DNA of 64,000 bases from Corythucha ciliata. Its lineage: Eukaryota > Arthropoda > Insecta > Hemiptera > Tingidae. The position numbers were made by a program, and so were the translations under genes. Below, in pieces: positions 1 through 11,059 of the stretch (the stretch's first letter is position 1; each line of letters begins with the position of its first letter). Under the pieces are notes generated by a model that was not told where the DNA came from, did not search any database, and worked only from the letters and a program-made list of their open reading frames with translations. The stretch covers positions 12,648,001 to 12,712,000 of the forward strand of contig CM075937.1 of the NCBI GenBank assembly GCA_038030265.1, given 5' to 3'.

Positions 1-600
1 CAGGCTATCCGGCTATAACAGAGCCCGGAGGCTGACAAATACCACGGAAGTTGGAAGTTCAACGGCCAAATATCCACGGAAAAGCGACTTCGTGTCATAA
101 TTCCTTCGAAAATGCAAGTTTGGGTTCTTCATGTTTAATTTAAGCACAATTGCCAGTTTCGGTGTTTTTTTTTTGTGGTAGCGAAACTCTGGTCAGCCGA
201 CTTCATCAGCGCAAAGCCTGAAAAATTCCCACAAAGCTGGAAGTTTTCCGGCTGAATTTCCGCGAGATGGACATTTTCGGGAATTGATTTATAAGCAAAA
301 TTGCCAGTAATTAGGGTCATAATGCAAGCAAAATTGCCAGTTTTGGGGCTCATTTTGATGTGGCGGCGGAACCCGTCAGGCTAGCCGGTACCAAACAGCG
401 TCAAAACCCTGACGACTACTCCTGAAATCGGATGTTTCCAGGCTAAATATCCGCGTGATTGCGAGTTTCAGGCCATAATTTCGTAAAAATTGCAAGTTTG
501 TGGCCGTCGACGATTGGCACTGCGACCAGACCAACCACCTCTGGGAGCGTCCTATAAACTCGACGAAACCCGTGACCCTATCCCTCCCTATCATTATTCA
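1..600. repeat. Degenerate class B array
   Basis: Loose repetition of words such as TGCAAGTTT, AAATTGCCAGTTT and GGCTGAATTTCCGCG at roughly 30-70 bp spacing. No two units are identical and no open reading frame crosses the block convincingly. It resembles the better-defined class B blocks near 10 kb, 34.5 kb and 51.4 kb. The left edge of the window may cut the array. Confidence 0.5.
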
Positions 601-1600
601 ACGAGATCCAGGCCTCAAGGGCTGCGAAAAGACGTCCACCCTTGAGTCTTGAGCTAGCTACGCCCATGCTACGCCTAGAAAAATTTCTGGAGATTAACCG
701 AAACTTTTTAAATCCAGGAATGGTTAAAAATAACACGAGAAAATTGATGATGTGTTGTAGGCGATGTTCGATTGGAGGAGGGTCGAGGAATCATCCGTGC
801 AGCTGGTTTATCGAAACAGGAGAGCCAAAATGATCATTTACATCCTATCAATCTTGATTTGGAGGCCACATTTCCAAACTTCCGAGATGACGAGCTCGTC
901 AGATCGTGAGGTGGTGATCGTCATGTCACCTCCCTCCTTCTAATGCAACTAATGAGGCTAATCAGTGAAAAAAGTTGACGCTTGGTTGATTATTTTTGAG
1001 AAACGTGACACTGTGTAGATGCTCACTCGTCGCTATAACTGTTCGTTCTAAACTCTAAATACAGTCCGTTAAATAAATCAATAATTGGATTGGCCAGCAA
1101 GTTAATGCACGTACCCCTAACAGTCACGACACTGTTGCTTGGCTGATTGTGTCATAGAAGGATATTGACGGGAAGGGGGATGGAGGAAGGACTATCGTGA
1201 AATTTATATCTCTCGGTCTGTGGACGTGCCTAATGACGCTGGAACAGTGCAATTCCTACAGAAAGAGAGGATGAGTAAAGTCATGGCGCCGCTGTGTCGG
1301 CGGGGTCCTTTCCGATCAATTTATTCTTTCACAAAATTGTTTTTATGGCGGAATATACGGTTAACGTTTCCTTTGATTTTTGTGCTTTCAAGTCGTCCCG
1401 AATGAGTTTATTGTGCTTCAAAGAAAATATAAGTGGACTCTGACTCTCTCATCGCCCCCCCCCCTCCCAAACAAGGCATATTGACTTCGCTCTCATTCTA
1501 GAGCGGAGGGACACACGAAATAAACTTTTTCCCATGCAATTTCTCATTCGCATTTTTTATGCTTATTTTGTGTGTTTTTTGTTTGTTTCCCCATCCACAG
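601..1600. other. Unassigned sequence upstream of the channel exon
   Basis: No gene, transposon or inverted repeat recognised. There is a C-rich run near 1456-1467. The last 40 bases are pyrimidine-rich and end in CCACAG at 1595-1600, a good 3' splice site, so at least the right part is probably intron. Confidence 0.4.
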
Positions 1601-1810
1601 GATTCAAAATGGATAAAAGACGGTGATTATGGCCGATTCGGACTCGGAACTGGCTCTATCCTCCGAGCTCGACGAGGGTGACGAGGAGGAGGAAGATGAG
1701 GAAGAGCCGGAGCCTGAGTTGCCCTATCCGGGCTTTGTTCACATCTCGATGAAATATCTCGATCAGACGTCTCGGCCGAGAAGCTGGTGCCTCTACATGA
1801 TCACAAATCC
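1601..1810 (+). CDS. Ca-alpha1T: T-type voltage-gated calcium channel alpha-1, first coding exon
   Basis: This exon should encode the cytoplasmic N-terminus of a low-voltage-activated calcium channel pore subunit in the plasma membrane. The ATG at 1629 opens 60 codons: an acidic stretch (residues 3-30, a long Glu/Asp run) and then LPYPGFVHISMKYLDQTSRP with RSWCLYMITN. From knowledge of the family, PYPGF, LDQTSRPR and WCL immediately before the NPWFER of segment S1 are hallmarks of T-type channels. The exon follows a pyrimidine tract and CCACAG at 1600. Homology stops at AAT CC, where an ATATCCTTTT donor starts, so the exon ends in phase 2 inside the expected Asn-Pro codons. An in-frame TAA at 1614-1616 supports the ATG at 1629. 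A tiny upstream ORF (1609-1626) precedes it. No later exon was recognised in the window, so the following intron is probably very long. Confidence 0.82.
1609..1626 (+). promoter_or_regulatory. Five-codon upstream ORF in the channel leader
   Basis: ATG, four codons (Asp-Lys-Arg-Arg) and TGA, ending two bases before the presumed channel ATG at 1629. The arrangement could tune initiation by leaky scanning or reinitiation. That function is inference; the mini-ORF is visible. Confidence 0.4.
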
Positions 1811-1820
1811 ATATCCTTTT
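1811..1820 (+). promoter_or_regulatory. Putative U12-type (AT-AC) 5' splice site
   Basis: The ten bases ATATCCTTTT directly follow the point where homology to T-type channels ends. This matches the U12 minor-spliceosome AT-AC donor consensus ATATCCTT(T/Y), and no GT lies at the boundary. Voltage-gated sodium and calcium channel genes are known to keep U12-type introns. The paired branch site and AC acceptor were not found in the window. Confidence 0.68.
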
Positions 1821-2879
1821 CTCGCTATAACATTACTGTCATAAGAATAATTAAAAAGGGTCAATTTAGGGTAGTTAACCCTAAAATCAAGGTAAGTAAC
1901 AAGCTTTTTTTCTTCAAGTATTTCAACTTATATCGTCAGGTGAGCGCCCACACACACCACGAACATTTAATTTTAGACTTTTCTTTATTTTTTCAAGAGC
2001 CTACCCCCCTTCATCAACATCCTCCGCAATTTTTTTTCGCATGCAATCGTACCGAAAGAGTGAGAGCATTCTAGGTCAAAAGAGGCTTTGGCTCCGACTC
2101 AAGTATTTCATTCAGGAGGGGTGGATTCAATGACTCGTGGATTATCCGTTGAAAGACCAGATTTTTCCTCGCTTTATGCTTCTCTCTATTATTATTTTAT
2201 TTTTAGTTTCACTTCATTCTTTCGCCCGATGTTTTAATGAGTTTGTCTTAAAACTAGAGAACGTGATCTTGACGTTCAAAGAGAATAAGTTAAAAGGAGG
2301 TCGAAAGCCCCGCAATATTGCTTTTCCGTCTTTTGACAAGCTATTTTCGCTTTCCTTGATGATTCTAGATTTAAAATATTTGACCAGTGTAATTAAAAAC
2401 GCTATAATGAGATACTATTTGAACAAAAACGAGTGAGTTTGACACGAGCAGATTATTTTGCGCCGAAAATAGTTCGATTCAGCACCAACTTCTCAAAAAC
2501 TTGGTCCTTGAAATTCAGCCCAAGAAACTGTCACCATGGCCGGAACCGAAAACAGCCAACTTTCCCCTACACAGTAATGTAGCACGCTGGAAGAATTTGA
2601 CAGAGCAAACATCTGTAGTGCCAATTCCTCATCTTTTGAAGAGCCGAAGCAGGGAAAGTCTAGTCAGGAGGGCCGGCCCGCGAACAGGGTTGCCAACTGA
2701 TATTTTACATTTCCTGTCAAGCCAAGCACAAATTCTTGTCAGAAATCCGTCAAAATGTATTTCATTCCGTTAAAAGAATCCAATATCGTACCGGTCGTAC
2801 AATTCCAACAACAATAAATATGTAAATTAATTATACATATATAATTGTTCGTACTATGCGGTTAAAATAATTGAGGCAA
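1821..2879. other. Presumed intron, nothing recognised
   Basis: AT-rich sequence with short open frames that resemble no protein I know. A GTAAGT sits near 1892, but no coding sequence precedes it. No terminal repeats or arrays seen. Confidence 0.4.
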
Positions 2880-3715
2880 AACACCTATTCGCGGTGAAAC
2901 ATGGGGAAAAAGCGATCGTTCGGCTTAAAATTAAGAAGACGTACAGGTCCAGGTTGAAATTGGGAAAATAGGTACGGTAAATAGCGGTTTATTGAGACCT
3001 TTTCACGGCTAAAATTAAAAAAAAGGGCTCCTACACCTTAAAATCAAGAAGACACACTCGTTTGCGGCTAAAATAAAATAAAAACGCAAATTCGTGGCTG
3101 TAAATTAGTTCGATAGATGAAGAAAGATGTTGTCGCCGGTATTTCATTAAATAAATTAAATGAAAGTGATATCCTCCGGACGATGATGGAAGGGCATAGC
3201 CCAACACAAAATGAGTATAATAACACACATTTGCGGCTAAAGTTGAGAAATAGCGCCCACCTACGCTGCTAAAATAAGAAAAAAAAACACAATTCGCGGA
3301 AAAAGTGTAGAATAAACGTTAATTCATGGTAAAAATTAAAGCAAATTGGAAATTAATTCGCGGCTAAAATTAAGAAAAATCACTGATTCTTGGTATAATT
3401 GAGAATAACTTCAATTCGCGCGGCTAAAATTGAGAAAAACGCGCTAATTGGCGGCTATACAAATTGAGAAAAACTCCAATTACGTGGGAAAATCGCCAAT
3501 GCGCGGATAAAAATGGAGAAAAATGCTATTTCACAAACGCTAGCTCGTGGGTCAAATTGACAAAAAAGTGCTCATTCAGGGCCAAAATTGGGAAAGACGC
3601 TAATTTACGGATAAAATTAAGAAAACGACAATTCACGGCTTCTGTGACGGCAACTTTGTGGCTAAAATTGCCAAGTTTCTCAATTTTGACCGAATTTGTC
3701 TCCTTAAACAGCTAA
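2880..3715 (+). repeat. Class A degenerate array, forward orientation
   Basis: About 25-30 units of a diverged word reading roughly CTAATTCGCGGC then TAAAATTGAGAAAAAC, about 28 bp apart. The punctuating element (GGCAACTTTGTGGC then TAAAATTG) appears near 3648-3668. A 5'-truncated SINE tail is embedded at 3130-3215. At about 3715 the orientation flips. Confidence 0.8.
3130..3215 (-). repeat. Truncated SINE tail
   Basis: Read on the - strand it holds TGGGCTATGCCCTTCCATC, TCCGGA, an AATTTATTTAAT stretch and ATACCGGCGACA. The same order of words occurs in the tail of the tRNA-headed SINE near 62.6 kb and again at 62866-62940. The tRNA head is missing here. Confidence 0.6.
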
Positions 3716-4205
3716 TTGGTGCTTTTTCTCAATGTTAGCCGCGAATTAGCGATGTTTATAAATTTAAGTCACGAAGTGGCGTTTTTTTCTCAAAACAATT
3801 TGGACACGAATCACCGTTTTACTCAATTTTAACTGTTAATTCGCAATTTTTGACTCTTTCTTGACTTTAATTTTATATTTTTCAAGTCAAAGTTGCCTCC
3901 TGAAACCGTGAATTGGAGTTTTTCTAAATTTTTGCTGCGAATCCACCGTTGTTTGGCCACGAGTGGGCGCTTTTTCTCAATTTTAGCCGCCAATTATAGT
4001 TTTTCTCAAATTTTACCGTGATTTGCAATTTTTCCTCTCTTATTTATGAATTGTTTTTTTTTTCTCAATTTCGCCTGCAGTGCTGGTGAATTAGTGTTTA
4101 TTCAATTTTAGTCGTGAATTATGGTTTTGTTATTCTTTTTTCTTTATGTGTCCCAGCAATTAATTAATTGCAAATTAGACGACCCTTGTCTTAGGACTTT
4201 TCAAA

Positions 4206-4574
4206 GGATTACTCCCCCCTCACCGCACAACCCTAGTCACCATGCAGCGAATTCGAGGGAGTGGGGAGGCTGAAAATAAAGAATTAAACTTTATTGAAGC
4301 TAAATACTTACCATTTTTACTTGTTTTGAGTTCCGAGAAAAAATTGCTCCCAGGGTGGGATTCTGCGCTAGCTCAGTGGCAGAGTGCCTGGCGCGAAACT
4401 AGGAGGTCGTGGGTTCGAATCCCACCCTGGGAGCAATTTTTTCTCGGAACTCAAAACAAGTAAAAGTGGTAAGTATTTAGCTTCAATAAAGTTTAATTCT
4501 TTATTTTCAGCCTCCCCACTCCCTCGAATTCGCTGCATGGTGACTATGGTGGCGCGGTGAGGGGGGAGTAATCC
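4206..4574. repeat. Near-perfect 157-bp-arm palindrome
   Basis: Left arm 4206-4362 and right arm 4418-4574 are reverse complements of equal length with only a few mismatches (mostly at 4226-4236, plus one at about 4315). The 55-bp spacer, with the start of the right arm, forms a tRNA-like sequence. It sits inside a class A array. No convincing target duplication at the outer ends. A transcript would fold into one long hairpin. It could be a foldback transposon or a template-switch inverted duplication of a tRNA locus. Confidence 0.85.
4361..4433 (+). tRNA. tRNA-like sequence at palindrome apex, probably a pseudogene
   Basis: It has an intact A box (TAGCTCAGTGG, 4369-4379), an intact B box (GGTTCGAATCC, 4412-4422), a T arm of GTGGG/CCCAC and an anticodon stem CCTGG/CTAGG. 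The seven-base loop CGCGAAA lacks the universal T33; read literally the anticodon is CGA. The acceptor stem pairs poorly (TTCTGCG with CCTGGGA), and the better partner TCCCAGG lies 12 bases further upstream at 4348-4354. The Pol III internal promoter looks complete but the tRNA fold is degraded. It is most likely a tRNA pseudogene or a SINE head. Confidence 0.5.
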
Positions 4575-5508
4575 CTTGGTTTTGTTATTTTCATCCGCAA
4601 ATATCGGGTTGTCCAATATTTTGATGCGTATTGAATTTTGTTTTTCTTTTAGCTGCGAATTTGCGTTCTTCTCGATTTCAGCGTAAAATTAGCAATATTT
4701 TCTACTTTTAGCCACGTATTAGTTCTTTTTCTGGATTTTAGTAAACCCCCTCCTCTCAGAAACCACGAATTAGCGCTATTTATTGAATACGGCCACGAAG
4801 TTTTCTTCAATATTGCATTGAAGTGACGATTTTTCCACATATTTTCCGCGCATTATTTCTCTCAATTTTGGTGCAAATTTGCCTCTGAAAACGGCGCATT
4901 GGCGTATGTATAGTTTTTTGTTTTTCAACCGTTCGCCGTGTAGCACCATATCTCACTTTTTTCCGTGAATTTTCAATTTTTCTCAACATCAGCCACTAAC
5001 GTTTTTATCTAATTTTAGGGATAATTACCGTTTTCTCTCAATTTTAGCCGCAAATTAACACTCTTACTGCTCCCTTCTATTCGCGAATTGGCGATTTTTT
5101 TTTTATTCAATTTTTGCCTTGGTGTCACCATGTTTTTCAATCTCACTCTGAATTCTCGTTTTTCTCGATTTTAGACGTCACGAATTAACACTTTTTCTCT
5201 ACTTTACTGCTTTGCCCCTAAATCTGGAAATTTGCGATTATTTTTAAATTTCGTACACGAAATTAATTCTTTTTCTCAGTTTTAGCCGTGATTTGGGGGT
5301 TTTCTCAATTTTAGCAGCAAATTTGCGCTACTGACGGGACCGAATTTATTCGATCGTTTTCTTAGCTGCGAATTTACGTTCTTATCTATTTCAGCACTTA
5401 CTCAATGTCAGCAACGAATAAGGGTTTTTACAAAATGTTTGCCATGATTATTCGTGTTTTGTCAAAACTTTGCTCCAAGAACAGCACACTATCACGCCTT
5501 CTCGCGCG

Positions 5509-5546
5509 CTTTTGTAGGTGCTTAGCCGCGTAAGCACCTACAAAAG
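5509..5546. repeat. Perfect 16-bp hairpin
   Basis: CTTTTGTAGGTGCTTA, a six-base loop GCCGCG, then the exact reverse complement. It stands between the class A array and the next foldback. There is no T run as in an intrinsic terminator and no gene beside it. Confidence 0.8.
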
Positions 5547-5564
5547 CAGGTTATCATTGTTTAA

Positions 5565-5727
5565 GCTATTCGCCTATTTCATAATTCGGGCAGCAATGTC
5601 GTTGGCCACTTGGGAACTAGCTCATAAGGACAGTCTTCTGCTAGTTTCTAATGAAAATCACCAACAACAACTGTTTCCCAAAATGGCCAACTGCAGCGCT
5701 GCCTGAATTATGAAATAGGCGAATAGC
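5565..5727. mobile_element. Short foldback/MITE with 30-bp terminal inverted repeats
   Basis: Arms 5565-5594 (starts GCTATTCGCCTATTTCATAA) and 5698-5727 match as reverse complements at 29 of 30 positions and flank about 100 bp. No open frame. Target duplication not clear, so superfamily not assigned. Confidence 0.65.
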
Positions 5728-6164
5728 CCGTCAAGTTAAACGTGGACCTCGCCCTCCTGAGATCAGCCCCTCTAGCTACTTTTCCTAACCCTCTCCGGGG
5801 ACTCCGGATTGATATTAACACTTATCTTTGGTAAACAGTGGAACAAACAATTCGGTAACGGAAGTAAGCCTCAGGGAAGAGATGTTGCAAGTAATCGAAT
5901 GAGAGTGCGCTGGCCGCGGTTTCATGTTCTTCTCGACGAGGCTACAGCTGAGAGTTGAGTGTGTGAGCGAGAGAGCAATCACCGTTCAACTGTGTAAGAA
6001 TGTACAAATATACAAAGAGTAACCTATGCAATAATTATTGTTGTTGTATTTCTTCGGTACCCCACGGATTTGACGGATTTCTAATGGGATTTTGAGCTTG
6101 ACTTTGACGGTAAAAACAAAACGTCAGTTGGCGACGCTGGCGAGAATGGGAGAGGTACACCCGC
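5728..6164. other. Unassigned
   Basis: Nothing recognised between the foldback and the hAT-type element; no arrays or inverted repeats. Confidence 0.4.
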
Positions 6165-6172
6165 GAAGTCTG

Positions 6173-6964
6173 TAGTGATGTGGTCTTGCGAGACCACAAG
6201 ACCAAGGCGGTCTTGGTCTTGGTATTGCAAAGGAAAGGCCGGTCTTGGTCTCAGTCTTGGCCTTGCAGTGAAATCCTGGTCTTGGTCTTGCAAAAATGTA
6301 CGCAATGTATGCATCGCGATTAAAATCGAGTGTTATAGTTATGTAAATGCACGTAATATCGTGAATTAGAGTAGAGAATAATTAACTTTCGGCTTTAATG
6401 ATTTATTGAGGGGTTTAAGTTTTAGTTAAGGGGGGGGGGGTCCTACTGGTGCCCGTGTGTTTTAAGTAAGAAAAATGCATGTCGATATTCACGTTAAAAG
6501 TAGTCATATTGGCTTTGTACTTTTCTCTTATAAAAAGAAAAATTTCTATAAATTACTTGGCTGGTAGAGGGGAGGGGGTGTAATGCTGGGGCTGTTCACA
6601 AACTTTTCTACAAAAAAAAGGTAATGTCGGAAAGTCTTAATTTGGGAGTTTTAATTAAATAATTAAGACTTGATGAACGTCACAAAAACTTGCCTCATTA
6701 TTAACCATATCAGGAACTCGACTAAAAAAGAAAAGTAACAGGATTGAAACTCTACATTACACGCATGCGCCTTAAGACTTGGCGCCTGTAGAACAAATAT
6801 TATAATGCAGGAATCGACATCAACAGAAAGAAACAAGCAAGATTGGTGATAAAATGCGAGAATAAACAAATTATTTCATGATACAGGGTCGAAGGAACGA
6901 TTTTTCTTGGGTCTCAATCGGGTAAAACAGATGTGAACAGGTGGTCTGGTCTTGCTCATCACTA
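6173..6964. mobile_element. Non-autonomous hAT-type transposon, copy A
   Basis: Starts TAGTGATG and ends CATCACTA, the hAT-like short inverted terminus. It is flanked by an 8-bp target duplication, GAAGTCTG (6165-6172) and GAAGTCGG (6965-6972), 7 of 8 identical. The left subterminal region carries a cluster of GGTCTTG heptamers and the right end carries GGTCTGGTCTTG. Clustered subterminal short repeats are typical transposase-binding regions in hAT elements. No transposase ORF. A homologous copy lies at 24706-25424, sharing TATGCATCGCGATTAAAAT and TGCATGTCGATATT in order. Confidence 0.75.
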
Positions 6965-6972
6965 GAAGTCGG

Positions 6973-9959
6973 TTCTTGAAAGAGCCAAACGCGCCAAATT
7001 AGTTTTCGATTTAGCCAAATAATATGTACTTTGGGTAAGGCTGAGCATACATGTAAAATACATGTATCTTCGCAGTCATGGGTGGTGGGTGGGGTCCTTT
7101 CAGGATGGTTATGAGCGCACGTCATTACGGTGAAAAGGTGAGTTTTTGTTGTTGTTTTTTTTTTTTTTTTTTTTTTCACAGGAACGTGTTATTTGTCTCT
7201 CAGTTCTGAAGCTAATTATTTTCCTGATTGTGAATATTCGCGTTGTGGGCAGCCGCCTCACTTTGTGCAGTTAATAGGCCACCCCCATAAGCTAATCAAT
7301 TTGCCTTTATCCTATTCCCGCAATGAAATTACAAAAAAATCAAAACAATAATATTACGTTGCTTTGAAAGGGCGACAAAAATAACAACAAAGCAACACTA
7401 CACAAGGTGTATACCCATTCTAGGGAAAACTACCCTTTCTCGGTTGACTTGCGTGTCGACGTCAACCAATAACATTCCACTTTATGTTATACTTTGTTAT
7501 TTTTGATAAGCTCGGAATCCCCGCACACTGTTTTCAAAGTACAAGTAGTTTGATCGCGCGCGACAGATGTCTCGAGGAATTGAATTTATTATTTAGGACA
7601 ACCGCATATGCTGCGGGAGAATTTCACTTTTCAAACGTGCTAAAGCTTCACCCTTTAGCGCCCCCAAAAGCGCTATTCGGAGAAGTTGTAGCGATCAAAT
7701 TAATTTATTGAATTCAATTCGCGGAGAATTTATTGTTAAAACGTGCACAACAATTTCATTTTAAGGGGGGGAGGAAGAATGCAAGTCGACAAGACATTGA
7801 AATACTGCGTGCGACCTGGTCCGCTCATGTTTCAATAAACTCATTGTCAGTACAAAAACAACACTTCGATAAATTGGTTTGTTGTACTATTCTCTTAATC
7901 CTTCATCGAATGTGAGTGTCAAAACGCGAAAAGGGTTTCTTCGAGAGAAAAAAAGCGAATAAAACAATGGTTTAATCTTTCAAATTACTAATAGTTTAAG
8001 ACAGAGGTCTGCCGTTTTTTGTTTTTGTTTTTTTCGTCACGGTGCGTTTCCTAGAACTTCGATTTTTCTTTCTTCTCGGTCGGGGACACTAATTTTGCCT
8101 CTTGTTACTCAAGTGAAACCCCCCCCCCTCCTTTGTACACCACCTCCTACCCAACGGGGCTTCCAGAGAGCGTTAAATATTTACGCACGGCCTAGCAAAA
8201 CTGCTGAATGTTTACACTCCTTACCACGCGCATGCGTCAATATAAGAGAGTATAGAAGCACAGACGTTTCGTTAAATAATGGAATAAGTCCAATAACAGG
8301 AGGGGTGAAATTCTTTACTTTTTTAGAGTAAAAAAATCTTGCGTACTGAGAATTGTCACAGAATATTTCGTGGAATGATATACGAGGACATCAAAGTGAT
8401 AATGAATCACCTGAATAAGATGAAAACAAGCTGTGAGCTATCTCTTTTTGTCATTTTTTTCCTGAAAAATATCTCATTATATGTATAGTGTGTATTATTA
8501 TTTAGGAATAATTATGGTCCTTAGTGAAAAGAAGGGACACAGACAAAGAAGGAAAGTTAAGAAGGAACGAAAAAACGTGAAAAAGAAGAAAAAAGGGGAA
8601 ACACATAAAATTAACTCAGGTAAAAAAGAGAGAAAACGAGTTCAAAAAGTCCCTTTTTCATTGAAAATAAAATTCTAAAGCGGCTTACACTAATTATTTA
8701 CCGAGTGAACTTTAATTTTTAGCAGGCCAAGACATCCTGTGTCAATGGTGGTTTCCCCCTTTCATCTACGTCCTGCTAAAGCCATTATGAAACTCGCCAT
8801 GCAGTCACCGGTTCGTTTGCTTGCCAACCCAATGTCATTTTACACTAAGCACCGTGTTGTGGTCACGGAAGCTGCGTCAAGTTGGCGCGGCCTATATTAT
8901 GGAAGTATTGACACTCGATTGATCGTGTATGCGTTTGCGGGTCACGATGGGGGAGGAGGGGGGAGAATGCACGTGTAAGCGATGAAAAATTCAAGTCACA
9001 GTTAATGTAGTCGCTGGTTTTAATAAAATAAGAAGGAAAAAACATCAAAACTTTATTGGTGGCTGTTAATTTCCAGGCCAAAGCGACTATACAGCCATTC
9101 TGCCTTGCTCAACACGATTGCATTATTCGCTCCTCATTCATATAAAGTTAAATATTTGATGGCTGCTCAAAGAAAATACACCGGTAAAAGCTTGTTCACA
9201 AGCCCCCCCCCCCATTAATTCAACAAACAACGATCCTTTTATTTACAATGCCCCCCCCCTCCCAGGCCCAGCCACCTCCAAAGGAAGATCACGAGACAAC
9301 GGTAGTACTTAGCAGTTCATCACACCGATCGTTCCCACTCAGGAGACGGTTTATTCTTACGTCCCCTGATTCCAAGACAGAAACAACCCAGGAAGGAATT
9401 GATGGAATGGGGTGGTGGTGGTGGAGGGGAAACGAAGGCAATGAATTATTCAATTCTAGAGGTTTCTCAACCCCCCCCCCCCCAATACCACCACCCGCTT
9501 TGCACGACTACTACTCTCGCCGATTGCTATCCAAAACCGGAACAAACAAGAGGTGAGCTTCGTTTTTCGAAAGGAAAACGCTGACGACAGGATCTAGTGG
9601 GCGAGGGTTCAGAATTGAACCCAATCTTTCAAATCGTATTATTTCTTTAGTCGATCCCGAATTTAAACCTGAATTTATGAACCTTTTCCTATACATATAT
9701 AGACCCAATTCAGGTTGATTTTGAATTTATAGAGGGCGAAGAGCTTGAAGCACGAGTTTATCGAGGCCCTTCCCTTTTAACGTCTCAGATCGGAAATTAG
9801 CTGGACGTGTCACCTAGTTCGTTACTTGCCAAGGGCAAGACTTAACCATAACCATTGTAAATAGCCGGATCAGTGGGGACGTGGCTACGGCCTTTGGGTA
9901 TGAAATTATACAGCAGACCTGAACGCAGAGGACGAATTCAAGACCAATTGTTGTCGTGC
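6973..9959. other. Unassigned, low-complexity islands
   Basis: No supported gene. Visible structure is limited to a T run at about 7157-7177, poly-C runs near 8110, 9206, 9249 and 9471, and A/G-rich sequence at 8530-8660. Short open frames across these runs are composition artefacts. Confidence 0.4.
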
Positions 9960-10960
9960 ACCACATTTTTGGTTACTCAGCTTGAAATTTCAGCTTTTTG
10001 ACTAAAATTAGGGTAACATTAGGTGTTTTTGCGGTGTGTGGAAATTCCCAGATTTCCAGCCTAATTTGACAAATTTGAGAGTCTCCCCCCTTTTTCCTTG
10101 ATACAGACTAATTTTAGTTAGTCTCAAAACTGACAAAAAGACCTGGAGACCTAGAAACTGAAAAAGTGACTTAAAAACTGGTAAAGTGGCCTAATAACTG
10201 AAAAAAGTAGTCTGGAAATTGACAAAGTCAGCCCTGAAACCAGCGAATTCACTGATATTTAGCTCAAGAATGATGTAATTTTGCCGCTATTCACCGATTT
10301 GCCGTTTCGCCGTAATTAAGAACCGAAACATGCACTTTTGCATAAATTATGACCTAAAAGTTGCAATGCCACGGATATTCAGCCGGCAAAACTTGTAATT
10401 TTGCTCAAATTGGGACTCGAACTTGTGAACATACACATATTTAGCTCTAAATGTGGCAATTACCCAACTATTCATTTGGCAATGGTAAAAACAGAAAAAT
10501 ACCCTCTGAATACCCCCTGAATTGCTGTTTGGTGAAAATGTAGACCAGAAACTTGCAATTTCGTGATGAAAATATAACCGAAAATTACCAATTTTGCCAG
10601 CATTCAAACCAGAATCTTGCAATTTTACGAAAAGAAATACCAGAAACTTGCAATTTCCCGTAAGTTAATACCTGAAACTTTCAATTTTAAAAATATTATT
10701 CAAACAGGAAACTTCAAATTTTGCGTTTATTTGGCTCCGCAAGCCATTTTGTGAGTATTCGTAGAACATTGAGGGCTGACGCAACTTGCTAGACTGAGAG
10801 CTCACAGTAATGCTTAGAGTTTACCATTTCACGGGAGTAAAATACCGAAAACGCGACATTTCGCTGATATTTGAAGCCGAAACTTGCGATTTAGCAGATT
10901 TTCATCGCCTAATGTGACGATTTTGGCGGTGACTTTGCTCCAATGTTGCGATTTAGCGGC
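9960..10960. repeat. Class B degenerate array
   Basis: Repeated words of the form GAAACTTGCAATTTTGC followed by GATATTCAGCC or ATTAGGACC, at roughly 30-60 bp spacing. Clear units lie at 10330-10740 (for example near 10370, 10550, 10615, 10650). A variant with CTGAAAAAGTGACC occupies 10130-10240. Units are highly diverged. No coding function. Confidence 0.7.
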
Positions 10961-11059
10961 ATTTTTAATATTGAATGTACAATTGCTTGTACGAAAAACT
11001 GGACATTAAATATTCTGACAATGAGATAGAATTTTTCATGAATAGAATTCTAATTTGGT

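Larger units (their letters stand above)
3716..5470 (-). repeat. Class A degenerate array, reverse orientation
   Basis: The same word as the preceding block but inverted: TTTTTCTCAATTTTAGCC followed by GCGAATTAGCG. The punctuating element occurs inverted near 3890-3910 (GTTGCCTCCTGAAACCGTG) and near 4880. The block is interrupted by the tRNA-capped palindrome at 4206-4574. Confidence 0.8.

Noticed and set aside
2137..2436. Small + strand ORF with a signal-like hydrophobic start
   Set aside because: No homology signal, no splice sites or neighbouring coding sequence; the hydrophobic stretch follows from T-rich DNA.
4361..4433. Functional tRNA gene
   Set aside because: Promoter boxes are intact but T33 is missing and the acceptor stem pairs poorly, so it was listed only as tRNA-like.
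2880..5470. CRISPR-like array (regular short repeats)
   Set aside because: Units are diverged in every copy, spacing is continuous without unique spacers, orientation flips, and the setting is an animal genome with no cas-like genes.
6173..6310. Telomere-like repeat (GGTCTTG runs)
   Set aside because: Not the insect TTAGG motif; the runs lie at the ends of an element with hAT-type termini and an 8-bp duplication.
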